Positions 29,754 to 39,068 of a DNA stretch of 64,000 bases are shown in pieces (the first letter of the stretch is position 1; every line of letters begins with the position of its first letter). The DNA comes from Streptomyces mobaraensis (GTDB lineage: Bacteria; Actinomycetota; Actinomycetes; Streptomycetales; Streptomycetaceae). The position numbers and the translations under genes were made by a program. The DNA is taken from the NCBI RefSeq assembly GCF_020099395.1, contig NZ_CP083590.1, forward strand, positions 3,906,001 to 3,970,000, given 5' to 3'. Under the pieces are notes generated by a model. It was given only the letters and a program-made list of their open reading frames with translations. It was not told the DNA's origin and made no database searches.

Positions 29754-29869
29754 ACCCCTTGCGGGCGCGCCCCAAGGGACGCATGATGCGAACAGGGGAC
29801 CGGGGCTCCACGCGACGGAAAGGGGCGGACCGCTACCCGGAAGCCGCATGCAGTGCCGAGGAGCCCACG

Positions 29870-30691
29870 ATGCCGCAGCCGCCCACGCCCCCCTCCCTCG
29901 AGTTCGAGGCCACGACGCCCTACGAGGACTACGTCCGCGCCGAGGTCCTCTCCACGCTCCAGCACCCGGTCACCGACGATCCGGGGGAGCTCGCGTTCCT
30001 CGTCACCACCCAGGTGATGGAGCTGTGGTTCACGCTCCTCGTCCACGAGTGGGAGACCGCCGCCCGCGCGCTGCGCCGGGACGAGCTGCCCACGGTGCTG
30101 GCCGCGCTGGAGCGGTCGGTGCACGAGCTGGGGTCGCTCAACGCGTCCTGGGAGCCCATCGCCCGGTTGACGCCCGCCCAGTTCAACCGGTTCCGGCCGG
30201 CGCTCGGCGAGGCGTCCGGGTTCCAGTCGGCCATGTACCGCCGGGTGGAGTTCCTGCTCGGCGAGAAGACCACGTCCCTGCTGGTGCCCTACCGCAACGT
30301 GCCGCGCGTCCACGCCCGGCTGGAGAAGGCGCTGCACGAACCGTCGCTGTACGACGAGGCGTTGCGCTGGCTCGCCCGGCACGGCCACCCGGTGCCCCGC
30401 GCGGTGCTCGACCGGGACGTGACGGCGCGCTACGAGCCCGACCCGGGCGTGGAGGAGGTGTGGCGGCGCGTCTACGCCGACGGCCAGGGCGGCGACGCGT
30501 ACCGGCTCGGCGAGCAGCTGACCGAGATCGCCGAGCGGGTGTGGCGCTGGCGCAACGACCACCTGGTCGCCACCCGGCGGGCGATGGGCGCCAAACCGGG
30601 CACCGGCGGCTCGTCGGGCGTCGCCTGGCTGGAGAAGCGGGCCGCGAAGACGGTGTTCCCCGAGCTGTGGACGGCGCGCGGCCGTGTCTGA
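29870..30691 (+). CDS. kynA: Tryptophan 2,3-dioxygenase
   Basis: This 273-residue haem enzyme opens the indole ring of L-tryptophan to give N-formylkynurenine. TDO signatures are visible: DELAF-like ELAFLVTTQVMELWFTLLVHEW, SGFQSAMYRRVEFLLG, and WRWRNDHLVATRRAMGAKPGTGGSSGVAWLEK with the proximal haem histidine. GAGGAG six bases before ATG 29870 fixes the start. It overlaps kynU by 8 bases and leads a three-gene operon. Some Streptomyces keep a second TDO in lipopeptide clusters; this one lies with catabolic partners, so a primary metabolic role is likely. Confidence 0.93.
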   Translation: MPQPPTPPSLEFEATTPYEDYVRAEVLSTLQHPVTDDPGELAFLVTTQVMELWFTLLVHEWETAARALRRDELPTVLAALERSVHELGSLNASWEPIARLTPAQFNRFRPALGEASGFQSAMYRRVEFLLGEKTTSLLVPYRNVPRVHARLEKALHEPSLYDEALRWLARHGHPVPRAVLDRDVTARYEPDPGVEEVWRRVYADGQGGDAYRLGEQLTEIAERVWRWRNDHLVATRRAMGAKPGTGGSSGVAWLEKRAAKTVFPELWTARGRV

Positions 30692-31880
30692 CATCGACGC
30701 GTCCGCCGCCGAGGCCGCCCGCCTGGACGCCGCCGACGAACTCCACGGCAGGCGCGCCGCGTTCGAGCTCGACGACGACACCGTCTACCTCGACGGCAAC
30801 TCGCTCGGCGCCCTGCCGCGTACCGTCGCCCCCCGCCTCGCCGACGTCGTCCGCCGCGAGTGGGGGCGGCTGCGGATCCGCTCCTGGGAGGAGTCCGGCT
30901 GGTGGGCCGCGCCCGAGCGCGTCGGCGACCGGATCGGACGGCTGGTCGGGGCCGCGCCCGGGCAGGTGGTGGTGGGCGACTCGACCAGCGTCAACGTCTT
31001 CAAGGCCGTGGTCGCCGCCGTCCGCCTGGCGGGCGACGGCCGCGACGAGATCCTCGTCGACGCCGCGACGTTCCCGACCGACGGCTACATCGCCACCTCC
31101 GCCGCCCGGCTGACGGGCTGCCGGATCCGCGCCGTCCCGGCGTCGGACCTCGCCTCCGCGGCCGGCCCGCGGACCGCCGCCGCCCTGGTCAACCACGTCG
31201 ACTACCGCACCGGCCGGCTCCACGACCTGCCCGGCACCACCGCCGCCCTGCACGCCGCCGGCGCGCTCGCCGTCTGGGACGTGTGCCACAGCGCGGGCGC
31301 GCTGCCCGTCGGGCTGGACGAGCACGGCGTGGACCTCGCGGTCGGCTGCACGTACAAGTACCTGAACGGCGGCCCCGGTTCGCCCGCGTTCCTCTACGTC
31401 CGCCACGACCACCAGGACCGCTTCGACTCCCCGCTCCCCGGCTGGAACTCGCACGCCGACCCCTTCGGCATGGACCCCGCCTACCGGCCCGCCGACGGCG
31501 CGGCCCGCGGCCGGACCGGGACGCCCGAGATCCTCTCCCTGCTGGCACTGGACGCCGCGCTGGACGTCTGGGACGGCGTCGACCTCGCCGCCGTCCGCGC
31601 CAAGAGCCTCGCGCTCACCGACTTCTTCCTGCGCCGCGTGGCCGCGCTCGTCCCGCCCGGCCGCCTGGAGCCCGTGACTCCCGCCGCGCACGCCGAGCGC
31701 GGCAGCCAGGTGTCGCTGCGCTGCCCGTCGGGAGCGGAGGACGTCATGGCCGCGCTGGTGCGGCGCGGTGTCGTCGGCGACTTCCGCCGCCCGGACGTGC
31801 TCCGGTTCGGCTTCGCGCCGCTGTACACCACCTTCACGGAGACCGAGCGGGCGGCACGGACCCTCGCGGAGGTGCTGTGA
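30684..31880 (+). CDS. kynU: Kynureninase
   Basis: The 398-residue PLP enzyme (fold type I) cleaves L-kynurenine into anthranilate and alanine. It has YLDGNSLGALPRTV near the N-terminus, TSVNVFKA, WDVCHSAGALPV with the ring-stacking aspartate site, and the cofactor lysine in GCTYKYLNGGPG, all typical of kynureninase. The GTG start lies 8 bases inside kynA; its stop overlaps the next gene by 4 bases (GTGA). The three genes should therefore be translated together. Confidence 0.93.
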   Translation: MSDIDASAAEAARLDAADELHGRRAAFELDDDTVYLDGNSLGALPRTVAPRLADVVRREWGRLRIRSWEESGWWAAPERVGDRIGRLVGAAPGQVVVGDSTSVNVFKAVVAAVRLAGDGRDEILVDAATFPTDGYIATSAARLTGCRIRAVPASDLASAAGPRTAAALVNHVDYRTGRLHDLPGTTAALHAAGALAVWDVCHSAGALPVGLDEHGVDLAVGCTYKYLNGGPGSPAFLYVRHDHQDRFDSPLPGWNSHADPFGMDPAYRPADGAARGRTGTPEILSLLALDAALDVWDGVDLAAVRAKSLALTDFFLRRVAALVPPGRLEPVTPAAHAERGSQVSLRCPSGAEDVMAALVRRGVVGDFRRPDVLRFGFAPLYTTFTETERAARTLAEVL

Positions 31881-32662
31881 AGGGCGAGGAAGAGGCGCTG
31901 TTCGGGCTCCCGTACGTCCCGCCCGACGCCACCACCGCCTACGGCCCGCACCCCGACCAGCTCGTCGACCACTACCTGCCCCGCGGCATGCCCAACGGCG
32001 TCCGCGTCACCCTGCTGCACGGCGGCTTCTGGCGCGCCGCGTACGACCGGCGGCACCTCGCCCCGCTCGCGGCCGCGCTGGCCGCGCGCGGGTTCGACAC
32101 CGCCCTCGCCGAGTACCGGCGGGTCGGCGGCGGGGGCGGCTGGCCCGCCACCTTCGACGACGTGCGGTCCGCCCTCGCCGCCGGACCGCCGGGCACCCGG
32201 CCGCACGTCCTCGTCGGCCACTCGGCCGGCGGCCACCTCGCGCTGTGCGCCGCCGCGCGGGTGGACGCGGGGGTGGACGCGGTGGTGGCCGTCGCCGCCG
32301 TCGCCGACCTGGCCCTGGCCCGGCGGCTGGGGACCGGCGGCGGCGCCGTCGACGCGCTGCTCGGCGACCGTCCGGCGGCGGAGGCCGACCCGGCGCTGCT
32401 GCGGCCCCGCGTCCCCGTCGCGCTGCTGCACGGCTCGGCCGACCCCGAGGTGCCGGTGGAGCTGTCCCACCGCTACGCCGTCGCCGCCCGGCTGCTGGGC
32501 ACGGCCGAGCTGCGCGTCCTGCCCGGCGTCGGGCACTACGCGCCGGTCACCCCCGGCACGGCGGCGTGCGAGGCGCTGCTGCGGGTCGTCGCGGAGAGCA
32601 TCGGGCCCGAGCCGGAAGCGGGCCGCGTAGTACTTGAGACGGATGCCGACGGATCCCCATGA
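31877..32662 (+). CDS. kynB: Kynurenine formamidase (alpha/beta hydrolase)
   Basis: This 261-residue protein is an alpha/beta hydrolase with HGGFW at residues about 38-42, the oxyanion motif characteristic of arylformamidases, a nucleophile elbow GHSAGGH, the acid in GSADPEVP and the catalytic histidine in GVGHYAP. Placed last in the kynA-kynU operon with a 4-base overlap it almost certainly hydrolyses N-formylkynurenine to kynurenine. It is not homologous to the cyclase-type KynB of pseudomonads, so the symbol is functional rather than by descent. The operon thus encodes the whole route from tryptophan to anthranilate. Confidence 0.85.
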   Translation: MKGEEEALFGLPYVPPDATTAYGPHPDQLVDHYLPRGMPNGVRVTLLHGGFWRAAYDRRHLAPLAAALAARGFDTALAEYRRVGGGGGWPATFDDVRSALAAGPPGTRPHVLVGHSAGGHLALCAAARVDAGVDAVVAVAAVADLALARRLGTGGGAVDALLGDRPAAEADPALLRPRVPVALLHGSADPEVPVELSHRYAVAARLLGTAELRVLPGVGHYAPVTPGTAACEALLRVVAESIGPEPEAGRVVLETDADGSP

Positions 32663-32691
32663 ACGGGGACGACGTACGCCGTCCGGGTGCT

Positions 32692-32697
32692 TACGGT
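32692..32697 (+). promoter_or_regulatory. -10 box of the NarL-type kinase gene (leaderless)
   Basis: TACGGT predicts transcription from 32704, one base before GTG 32705. It lies 30 bases past the kynB stop, so the two-component genes have their own promoter. Confidence 0.5.
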
Positions 32698-32704
32698 GGA
32701 ACGC

Positions 32705-34000
32705 GTGAACCATTCCTCCGGGACGACCCTCCGCAGTGAGCTGCTCATGCTGAAGAGCGCCCTCGACGGCATCCACCGCGACCTCTTCGCCGACGCCTTC
32801 GCCTTCCGACCGCTGGCGCCGCTCGCGGACCGTAGCCGGCTCCTCGCCGTGGTGCCGCGCGCGACCCGCCGGTACGTCCGGTGGCTGCCGCACACCGCGC
32901 TGGTGACGTTCACCGTGTTCCTGATGTTCCAGGCGCTGGCGCAGGGCGGGACGCCGATGACCTCGCTGCTCGTCGGGGTGCCCATCCTGCTGACCCTGGT
33001 CCGGCCGATCGGCGCGTGGTGGTGCTCGGTCGCCGTGATCTTCCTGTCGAGCGTCGCGGTCATGGGGTCCGGCCTGTCGATGTCGATCCCGTTCGCCGTC
33101 CACGCGCTGGTCATGCTGCTCGTCGCGATGCGCAGCCGGCCGCGCGTGGCCGGCGAGATGTGGCTGGCGACGGCGGGCATCGGGGTCTTCCTGACCGTGA
33201 TCCACCCGGTGATCGCCGGCCCCTCGCTCTTCGAGTACCTCGTCATCTCGGGCGTCCTGCTCTTCGCGGTCCTCGCGTTCCGCGTGCTGCGGGAATCCCG
33301 GGAGCAGGTGGCCGTCCAGGCGGCCGTCACCGAGGTCGAGCGGTCCCGGCGGACCGTCCTGGAGGAGCGCACGACCATCGCCCGCGAGCTGCACGACGTC
33401 GTCGCGCACCACATGTCCGTCGTCGCCATCCAGGCCGAGGCGGCCCCCTACCGCGTCCAGGACACCCCGCCCGAGCTCGCCGCCGCGTTCGCCACCATCC
33501 GGGAGAACGCCGTGGCCGCCCTCACCGAGCTGCGCCGCGTCCTCGGCGTCATCCGCTCCGACAGCTCCGACGTCCTCGACGCCCCGGAGGCCCCGCAGCC
33601 CACCCTGGACGCGCTGGACGGGCTGCTGGCCAACGTCCGGCAGGCCGGGCTCACCGTCGAGCACGTCGTCACGGGCGCGGTGCGGCCGCTGCCGCAGGGC
33701 GTGGAACTCTCCGCGTACCGGATCGTCCAGGAGGCGCTGAGCAACGTCCTGCGGCACGCGCCCGGCTCCACGGCGCGCGTCGAGGTCGCGTACGTCCTCG
33801 GCGGGCTCGGCCTGCGCGTCGTCAACGGGCCGCCCGACCGCACCGCCAAGCCGTCGCCCGGCGCCGGTCACGGCGTCCTCGGCATGCGCGAACGCGTCGG
33901 GATGCTCGGCGGGGAGATGACGGCCGAGCCGACGGCCGACGGCGGCTACGAGGTCAGCGCCTTCCTGCCCGTCGACGTCCGGGCGGAGGCCGCCGCATGA
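32705..34000 (+). CDS. Sensor histidine kinase (HisKA_3 family)
   Basis: The 431-residue kinase has four or five membrane helices between residues 55 and 200, then the HisKA_3 phosphoacceptor box TIARELHDVVAHHMSVVAIQAE (His near residue 230) and a C-terminal ATPase domain (EALSNVLRHAPGSTARVEV, GAGHGVLGMRERVGMLGG). Little of the protein lies outside the membrane, so it may sense envelope or membrane state. It overlaps the response-regulator gene by 4 bases (ATGA). Its target genes are unknown; adjacency to the kyn operon is suggestive only. Confidence 0.9.
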   Translation: MNHSSGTTLRSELLMLKSALDGIHRDLFADAFAFRPLAPLADRSRLLAVVPRATRRYVRWLPHTALVTFTVFLMFQALAQGGTPMTSLLVGVPILLTLVRPIGAWWCSVAVIFLSSVAVMGSGLSMSIPFAVHALVMLLVAMRSRPRVAGEMWLATAGIGVFLTVIHPVIAGPSLFEYLVISGVLLFAVLAFRVLRESREQVAVQAAVTEVERSRRTVLEERTTIARELHDVVAHHMSVVAIQAEAAPYRVQDTPPELAAAFATIRENAVAALTELRRVLGVIRSDSSDVLDAPEAPQPTLDALDGLLANVRQAGLTVEHVVTGAVRPLPQGVELSAYRIVQEALSNVLRHAPGSTARVEVAYVLGGLGLRVVNGPPDRTAKPSPGAGHGVLGMRERVGMLGGEMTAEPTADGGYEVSAFLPVDVRAEAAA

Positions 34001-34656
34001 GCATCAGGGTGCTGATCGTCGACGACCAGATGATGGTCCGCGAAGGCTTCTCCGTCCTGCTCAACGCCCAGACCGACATCGAGGTCGTCGGCGAGGCCGT
34101 GGACGGGCACCAGGCGCTGGAGAAGGTCGCCGAGCTGCGGCCCGACGTCGTCCTCATGGACATCCGGATGCCCGGCCTCAACGGGCTGGACGCCACCCGC
34201 GAGATCGTCGCCGCGGACGCGGACGCGAAGGTGCTCGTCCTCACCACCTTCGACCTGGACGAATACGTCTACCAGGCGCTGCGCGCCGGGGCGAGCGGCT
34301 TCCTGCTCAAGGACGCCTCCGCCCGGCAGCTCGCCGACGGCGTCCGCGTCGTCGCCGCCGGCGAGGCCCTGCTCGCCCCGACCGTCACCAAGCGGCTCAT
34401 CCACGAGTTCTCCCGGCTCGGCACGCCCCGGCAGCCGACGCAGGAGCGGATCGGGGAGCTCACGGAGCGGGAGACGGAGGTGCTGGTACTGGTCGCCCAG
34501 GGGCGGTCGAACGCGGAGATCGCCTCTTATCTGGTGGTGGCGGAGTCGACGGTGAAGACGCATGTGAGCCGGATCCTGGTGAAGCTGGGGTTGCGGGACC
34601 GGACGCAGGCCGCGGTGTTCGCGTACGAGGCGGGGTTGATCACGCCGGGTGGGTAG
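33997..34656 (+). CDS. NarL/LuxR-type response regulator
   Basis: The 219-residue protein has a receiver domain (LIVDDQMMVREGFSVLL, phosphoacceptor Asp in VLMDIRMPGLNG near residue 54, and the Lys of FLLKDAS near 104) and a LuxR helix-turn-helix at the C-terminus (LTERETEVLVLVAQGRSNAEIA, VKTHVSRILVKLGLRDRTQA). It is the partner of the overlapping kinase. A 24-bp-stem palindrome (copy B) follows its stop. Confidence 0.93.
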   Translation: MSIRVLIVDDQMMVREGFSVLLNAQTDIEVVGEAVDGHQALEKVAELRPDVVLMDIRMPGLNGLDATREIVAADADAKVLVLTTFDLDEYVYQALRAGASGFLLKDASARQLADGVRVVAAGEALLAPTVTKRLIHEFSRLGTPRQPTQERIGELTERETEVLVLVAQGRSNAEIASYLVVAESTVKTHVSRILVKLGLRDRTQAAVFAYEAGLITPGG

Positions 34657-34702
34657 GCGCCTGCGGTGGGTGGGTGCCCCGGACCCTCCCCCAGACCCCC
34701 TT

Positions 34703-34754
34703 GTCCTCAAACGCCGGACGGGCTGATTTCTCAGCCCGTCCGGCGTTTGAGGAC
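34703..34754. repeat. Dispersed palindromic element, copy B
   Basis: A perfect 24-bp stem (34703-34726 with 34731-34754) closes a TTTC loop, arms GTCCTCAAACGCCGGACGGG plus CTGA. The flank at 34770-34830 has GGGGTCTGGGGC...GCCCCAGGAA and CGGCGAA as in copies C and D. It lies between convergent genes and probably terminates both. Confidence 0.85.
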
Positions 34755-34827
34755 GAGCGGCGAAGCCGCGATCACGGGGTCTGGGGCGTAGCCCCAGGAA
34801 ACGGCGAAAGGGCGGGACCGGGGCCCC

Positions 34828-35670
34828 TCACCCCGGCAGCGTCAGCCGCCACGCCTCCCCCACCGCCGTCCACGTCCGCTCCCCCACCGGCCCCCGCAAC
34901 CGCTCGTCGGCCCGGTACCGGAAGTCGGGACCGGACAGGGTGACGGACCGCGCGCGGCAGCGCAGCGGCCCGGCAGCTCCCTGCGGCTGCACGGACACCT
35001 CCGCCAAGCCCCCGACCGCCGCGACAGCCACCCGCTCCAGCGGATGGTCCTCGTCGGCCAGCAGCACCCCGTCCGCCTCCACCCGCAGCCGCGGGCCGGT
35101 CACGGGCCGGGCCGCCGGGCGGGAGAGCAGGGCCAGCGCCGTGCGGGCCGTCCGCGCGGCGGGGGACCACCACGGGCGGGCCGCCGGGCGGGCCGTCGCC
35201 GGGTAGCCGGTCCGGGTCCGCGGCCGTTCCGCGGGCGCCCAGAGCCCGCCGAGCACCACGCCGTCGTCCTCGTCGGCCAGCAGTCCCAGCCGCCGTTCGA
35301 CGCCGTCCAGCACCGCCCGGGCCGCCGCCACGGCGCCCAGGGGGACGCCCAGCGCGCGGGCGACCGACAGAGCGGGGAGCGGGCCGACGGGCACCCAGGC
35401 GAGGGACGCGTCCATCAGCTCCCGTTCCCGGTGCAGCAGCCCGACGACCCGCAGTAAGGCGCGGTCGTCGCCGACGACGACCATCCGCCGTCGGCCGCGC
35501 CGGGCGACTGCCCTGGCGACCTCGCCGGGGCCGTCCGGGAGGCAGATTCTGGCCATCGACCCGGCCGTCAGCACGTCCTTGGCGATCCGCACGGATTCAC
35601 CGTCCACGCGCCGCGCGACCGGGTCGACGACGATCAGCAGCTGCTGTCCAGTCGGGTCTGCAGCCGACAC
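34828..35670 (-). CDS. Diacylglycerol-kinase-catalytic-domain-like protein, active motif lost
   Basis: The 280-residue protein follows the lipid-kinase DAGK plan: LLIVVDPVARR at the first strand, then ARAVARRGRRRMVVVGDDRALLRVVGLLHRE, and WVPVGPLPALSVARALGVPL as the FPLGTGNDFAR counterpart. However, the nucleotide-binding GGDGT is replaced by GDDRA and the GTGN signature by GPLPA, so it probably cannot phosphorylate a lipid. It may be a regulatory or structural homologue. GTG 35670 has AAGGA five bases upstream. It diverges from purA. Confidence 0.7.
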   Translation of the reverse strand: MSAADPTGQQLLIVVDPVARRVDGESVRIAKDVLTAGSMARICLPDGPGEVARAVARRGRRRMVVVGDDRALLRVVGLLHRERELMDASLAWVPVGPLPALSVARALGVPLGAVAAARAVLDGVERRLGLLADEDDGVVLGGLWAPAERPRTRTGYPATARPAARPWWSPAARTARTALALLSRPAARPVTGPRLRVEADGVLLADEDHPLERVAVAAVGGLAEVSVQPQGAAGPLRCRARSVTLSGPDFRYRADERLRGPVGERTWTAVGEAWRLTLPG

Positions 35671-35704
35671 GTTCGTCCTTCCTCAGGTAACCTCTCGGTG
35701 CAAG

Positions 35705-35732
35705 AGCCCCTGTCGCTGTTGCGCCAGGGGCT
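35705..35732 (+). promoter_or_regulatory. Hairpin in the DAGK-purA gap
   Basis: AGCCCCTG (35705-35712) pairs with CAGGGGCT (35725-35732), followed by TCGTC, 115 bases before the purA start. It could lie in the purA leader or mark a terminator of a short transcript; no riboswitch that I recognise fits. Confidence 0.35.
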
Positions 35733-35846
35733 TCGTCTATCCGGGGCACCGGTTCGACGGCTCTCGCGGTGGTGGACGCCCTGAAACATGGGCTTACGCC
35801 ACCCGTCGCACGTTGGACATGCCCCGCCCGGAAGGGGTGTACGCCT

Positions 35847-37133
35847 GTGCCCGCACTTGTGCTGCTCGGTGCTCAGTGGGGTGACGAGGGCAAGGGAAAG
35901 GCCACCGACCTGCTCGGTGGCTCCGTGGACTATGTGGTGCGTTACCAAGGCGGCAACAACGCCGGTCACACGGTGGTCGTCGGTGACCAGAAATACGCGC
36001 TGCATCTCCTCCCTTCCGGGATCCTCTCGCCGGGGTGCACCCCGGTCATCGGCAACGGCGTCGTCGTCGACCCGGCGGTCCTGCTCTCCGAGCTGAGCGG
36101 ACTGAACGAGCGCGGCGTCGACACGTCGAAGCTCCTGGTCAGCGGTAACGCGCACCTGATCACGCCGTACCACACCACGGTCGACAAGGTGACGGAACGC
36201 TTCCTCGGGAAGCGGAAGATCGGCACCACCGGCCGCGGCATCGGCCCGACCTACGCCGACAAGATCAACCGCGTGGGCATCCGGGTCCAGGACCTCTACG
36301 ACGAGTCGATCCTGACCCAGAAGGTCGAGGCGGCCCTCGACTTCAAGAACCAGATCCTGGCGAAGCTGTACAACCGCCGCGCGATCGAGCCGGCCCGCAT
36401 CGTCGAGGAGATGCTCGGCTACGCGGACCGGATCAAGCCGTTCGTGGCCGACACCACGCTGATCCTGAACAACGCCATCGACGAGGGCAAGGTCGTCCTC
36501 TTCGAGGGTGGCCAGGGCACCCTGCTGGACGTCGACCACGGCACGTACCCCTTCGTGACCTCCTCGAACCCGACCGCGGGCGGCGCCTGCACGGGTGCGG
36601 GCGTCGGCCCCACGAAGATCAACCGGGTGATCGGCATCCTCAAGGCGTACACCACCCGCGTGGGCGCCGGACCGTTCCCGACCGAGCTGTTCGACGAGGA
36701 CGGCGAGAAGCTCCGCACCATCGGCGGCGAGCGCGGTGTCACCACCGGCCGCGACCGCCGCTGCGGCTGGTTCGACGCGGTGATCGCCCGCTACGCGACC
36801 CGCGTCAACGGCCTCACGGACTTCTTCCTCACCAAGCTCGACGTGCTCACCGGCTGGGAGCAGATCCCGGTCTGCGTCGCGTACGAGATCGACGGCAAGC
36901 GCGTCGAGGAGCTGCCCTACAGCCAGACCGACTTCCACCACGCGAAGCCGGTCTACGAGATGCTGCCGGGCTGGTCCGAGGACATCAGCAAGGCCAAGAC
37001 CTTCTCCGACCTGCCGAAGAACGCGCAGGCGTACGTGAAGGCGCTGGAGGAGATGTCCGGCGCCCCGATCTCCGCGATCGGCGTCGGCCCGGGCCGCACC
37101 GAGACGATCGAGATCAACTCGTTCCTGTCGTAG
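35847..37133 (+). CDS. purA: Adenylosuccinate synthetase
   Basis: The 428-residue enzyme uses GTP to join IMP and aspartate into adenylosuccinate, the first committed step to AMP. It has the GTP loop [11 protein letters not shown] at residues 8-18, the switch-like GGNNAGHT near 36-43, [14 protein letters not shown] with the IMP loop, and [14 protein letters not shown] near 295. GTG 35847 has AAGGGG upstream; the longer frame from 35769 is rejected because the protein would exceed the family N-terminus. A 16-bp terminator separates it from a convergent protein kinase. Confidence 0.97.
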   Translation: MPALVLLGAQWGDEGKGKATDLLGGSVDYVVRYQGGNNAGHTVVVGDQKYALHLLPSGILSPGCTPVIGNGVVVDPAVLLSELSGLNERGVDTSKLLVSGNAHLITPYHTTVDKVTERFLGKRKIGTTGRGIGPTYADKINRVGIRVQDLYDESILTQKVEAALDFKNQILAKLYNRRAIEPARIVEEMLGYADRIKPFVADTTLILNNAIDEGKVVLFEGGQGTLLDVDHGTYPFVTSSNPTAGGACTGAGVGPTKINRVIGILKAYTTRVGAGPFPTELFDEDGEKLRTIGGERGVTTGRDRRCGWFDAVIARYATRVNGLTDFFLTKLDVLTGWEQIPVCVAYEIDGKRVEELPYSQTDFHHAKPVYEMLPGWSEDISKAKTFSDLPKNAQAYVKALEEMSGAPISAIGVGPGRTETIEINSFLS

Positions 37134-37169
37134 GGCGGACGTAGGGCGGACGCAGGCGAAACGCCCGAG

Positions 37170-37204
37170 AGCGCCCCGGTGGTCACCGTGACCACCGGGG
37201 CGCT
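37170..37204. terminator. Bidirectional terminator between purA and the kinase
   Basis: Bases 37170-37185 pair perfectly with 37189-37204 around a CCG loop, a 16-bp stem between two convergent genes. Confidence 0.85.
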
Positions 37205-37210
37205 TCCGTT

Positions 37211-39001
37211 TCACTGCTTGGTGTACACCAGCGACGCGTCCTTCGTCCCCGAGTCGATGAAGTCGCGGCGCATCCGGCCGTCCGGCTGCAGGACCAGCTC
37301 CGAGGAGGAGCCCGGCTGGCAGGCGGACTTGGGCTGGGCTTCCGTGACGGTGGACGGGCCGAGCAGCAGCGGCCCCGGGACGGTGGCGTTGGCGCCGCCG
37401 GTCACGGAGGCCTGCCAGACGCAGTGGTAGCTGGTGCCGTCGTCCAGGACGCCGTCGCCGGTGATCTCGACCCGCGAGCCGGAGACGCCCGGTTGGACGA
37501 AGAGGACGCGCTTGTTGCGGCGTCCGTCGCCGCCGAACTCCGACTGCCAGACGCCCTTGTACCGCGCCACGCCGGTGGCCTCCGGGGTGGAGGACGGGCT
37601 GGTGGACGGTGTCGGCGTGGTGCCGGTGGTCGGGCCCGGCTTGCCGGTGCCGCCCCTGTTCGGGGCGGGCGGGGCCGTCGTCGGGGTGGGCGACGCCTGG
37701 TTCCCGGACTGGTGCTTCACCACGTACACCGTCCCGGCGCCCGCCAGCAGCCCGGCCGCCGCGATGGCGACGAGGGCCAGCGGCTTGCGGGACCGGGACG
37801 CCGGCGGATGCTGGTATCCGGCGGGCGGCGGGCCGTACGGGCCGGGGTGCTGCGGGTAGCCGTAGCCGGGCGGCGGCGGAGGCGGCTGGCCGAAGGGGCC
37901 GGGGGCCGTGTGAGGGGTGTGGGGGGTGTGAGAGCCGGTGGAGGTGGTGACGGCCGTCATCGTCGGCGGGTCCGCCGGCGGCCGGGCGGGCGGGGGCGTG
38001 TTCCCGGGGGTGGGCCGCGGGACGACGTCCGTGGGCCGCTCGGACGCGGGTATGGAGCCGGACGGCGGCTCGGCCTCCACCGGGTCCTCGGCGTCCAGCA
38101 GCCCCACCGCGTGCCGGCCGAGCTGGGCGACGAGTCCGGCCGGCAGCCACGGTTCGGCGGACCGCAGGTCGGCCAGCTCCTCGCGGGCGCCGGTGCGCTC
38201 CAGCACCTGCTCGGTGGTGGGCCGGGCGGCGGGGTCCTTGGCCAGGCAGTCGGTGATCAGCGGCAGCAGCGGCTCCGGAACGCCGGCGAGGTCCGGCTCC
38301 TCCTCCGCGACCCGGAACATCAGGGCGTGGACGCCGCTGTCGGACGTCCCGAAGGGCATCCGCCCGGTCGCCGCGTAGGCGAGGACCGAGCCCATGCAGA
38401 ACACGTCGCTGGCCGGCGTCACCTCGCGGCCGCGCACCTGCTCGGGCGACATGAAGCCGGGGGAGCCCACGGCGGCGCCGGTGCGGGTGAGGCCGTCCCC
38501 GTCGGTGACGGTCTCCAGGGCGCGCGCGATGCCGAAGTCGATGACGCGCGGCCCGTCGAGCGTGATCAGCACGTTGGACGGCTTGAGGTCGCGGTGGACG
38601 ATGCCCGCGGCGTGGACGGCCTGGAGGGCGCGGGCGAGCCCCGCCGCCAGGATCCGGACGGAACGTTCGGGCAGCGGCCCGTAGTCGCGTCCGATCACCT
38701 GTCGCAGGGAGGGCCCGGCGATGTAGCCGGTGGCGACCCAGGGGACCGCCGCCTCGGTGTCGGCGTCCAGGACGGGGGCGGTCCACTCCCCGCCCACCCG
38801 GCGGGCCGCCCGCACCTCGCGCCGGAAGCGGTCGCGGAACTCCTCCTGACCGGCCAGCTCCGGCTGGACGAGTTTGACCGCGACCGTACGGCCGCGGTCC
38901 GAGCGGGCCAGATAGACCCGGCCCATGCCGCCCGCGCCGAGCCGGCGGAGCAGCCGGTAGGCGCCGAGTGTGCGTGGGTCTTCGGGCGACAGGGCATCCA
39001 T
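37211..39001 (-). CDS. Receptor-type Ser/Thr protein kinase (PknB-like)
   Basis: This 596-residue kinase has an N-terminal catalytic domain with the glycine loop LGAGGMGRV at 21-29, VAVKLV (Lys near 43), HRDLKPSN near 130-137, IDFGIA and the SPEQ substrate loop. A Pro-rich linker of about 100 residues leads to one membrane helix near 404-424, and an outer domain of about 170 residues with two cysteines (YHCVW, KSACQ) and a Thr/Pro-rich stalk. The outer part has no PASTA repeat and its ligand is unknown. ATG 39001 follows AAGGAG. In Streptomyces such kinases control growth, envelope or secondary metabolism. Confidence 0.9.
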   Translation of the reverse strand: MDALSPEDPRTLGAYRLLRRLGAGGMGRVYLARSDRGRTVAVKLVQPELAGQEEFRDRFRREVRAARRVGGEWTAPVLDADTEAAVPWVATGYIAGPSLRQVIGRDYGPLPERSVRILAAGLARALQAVHAAGIVHRDLKPSNVLITLDGPRVIDFGIARALETVTDGDGLTRTGAAVGSPGFMSPEQVRGREVTPASDVFCMGSVLAYAATGRMPFGTSDSGVHALMFRVAEEEPDLAGVPEPLLPLITDCLAKDPAARPTTEQVLERTGAREELADLRSAEPWLPAGLVAQLGRHAVGLLDAEDPVEAEPPSGSIPASERPTDVVPRPTPGNTPPPARPPADPPTMTAVTTSTGSHTPHTPHTAPGPFGQPPPPPPGYGYPQHPGPYGPPPAGYQHPPASRSRKPLALVAIAAAGLLAGAGTVYVVKHQSGNQASPTPTTAPPAPNRGGTGKPGPTTGTTPTPSTSPSSTPEATGVARYKGVWQSEFGGDGRRNKRVLFVQPGVSGSRVEITGDGVLDDGTSYHCVWQASVTGGANATVPGPLLLGPSTVTEAQPKSACQPGSSSELVLQPDGRMRRDFIDSGTKDASLVYTKQ

Positions 39002-39068
39002 GCCGTCAGCACTCCTTCCCCCCGTGATTTCCCCCGTTGTTCCAGAGCCGGAGGATAGTCGTACGGCA

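Noticed and set aside
35690..35846. Purine riboswitch before purA
   Set aside because: Only one simple hairpin is present; the three-way junction and conserved loops of purine riboswitches are absent.
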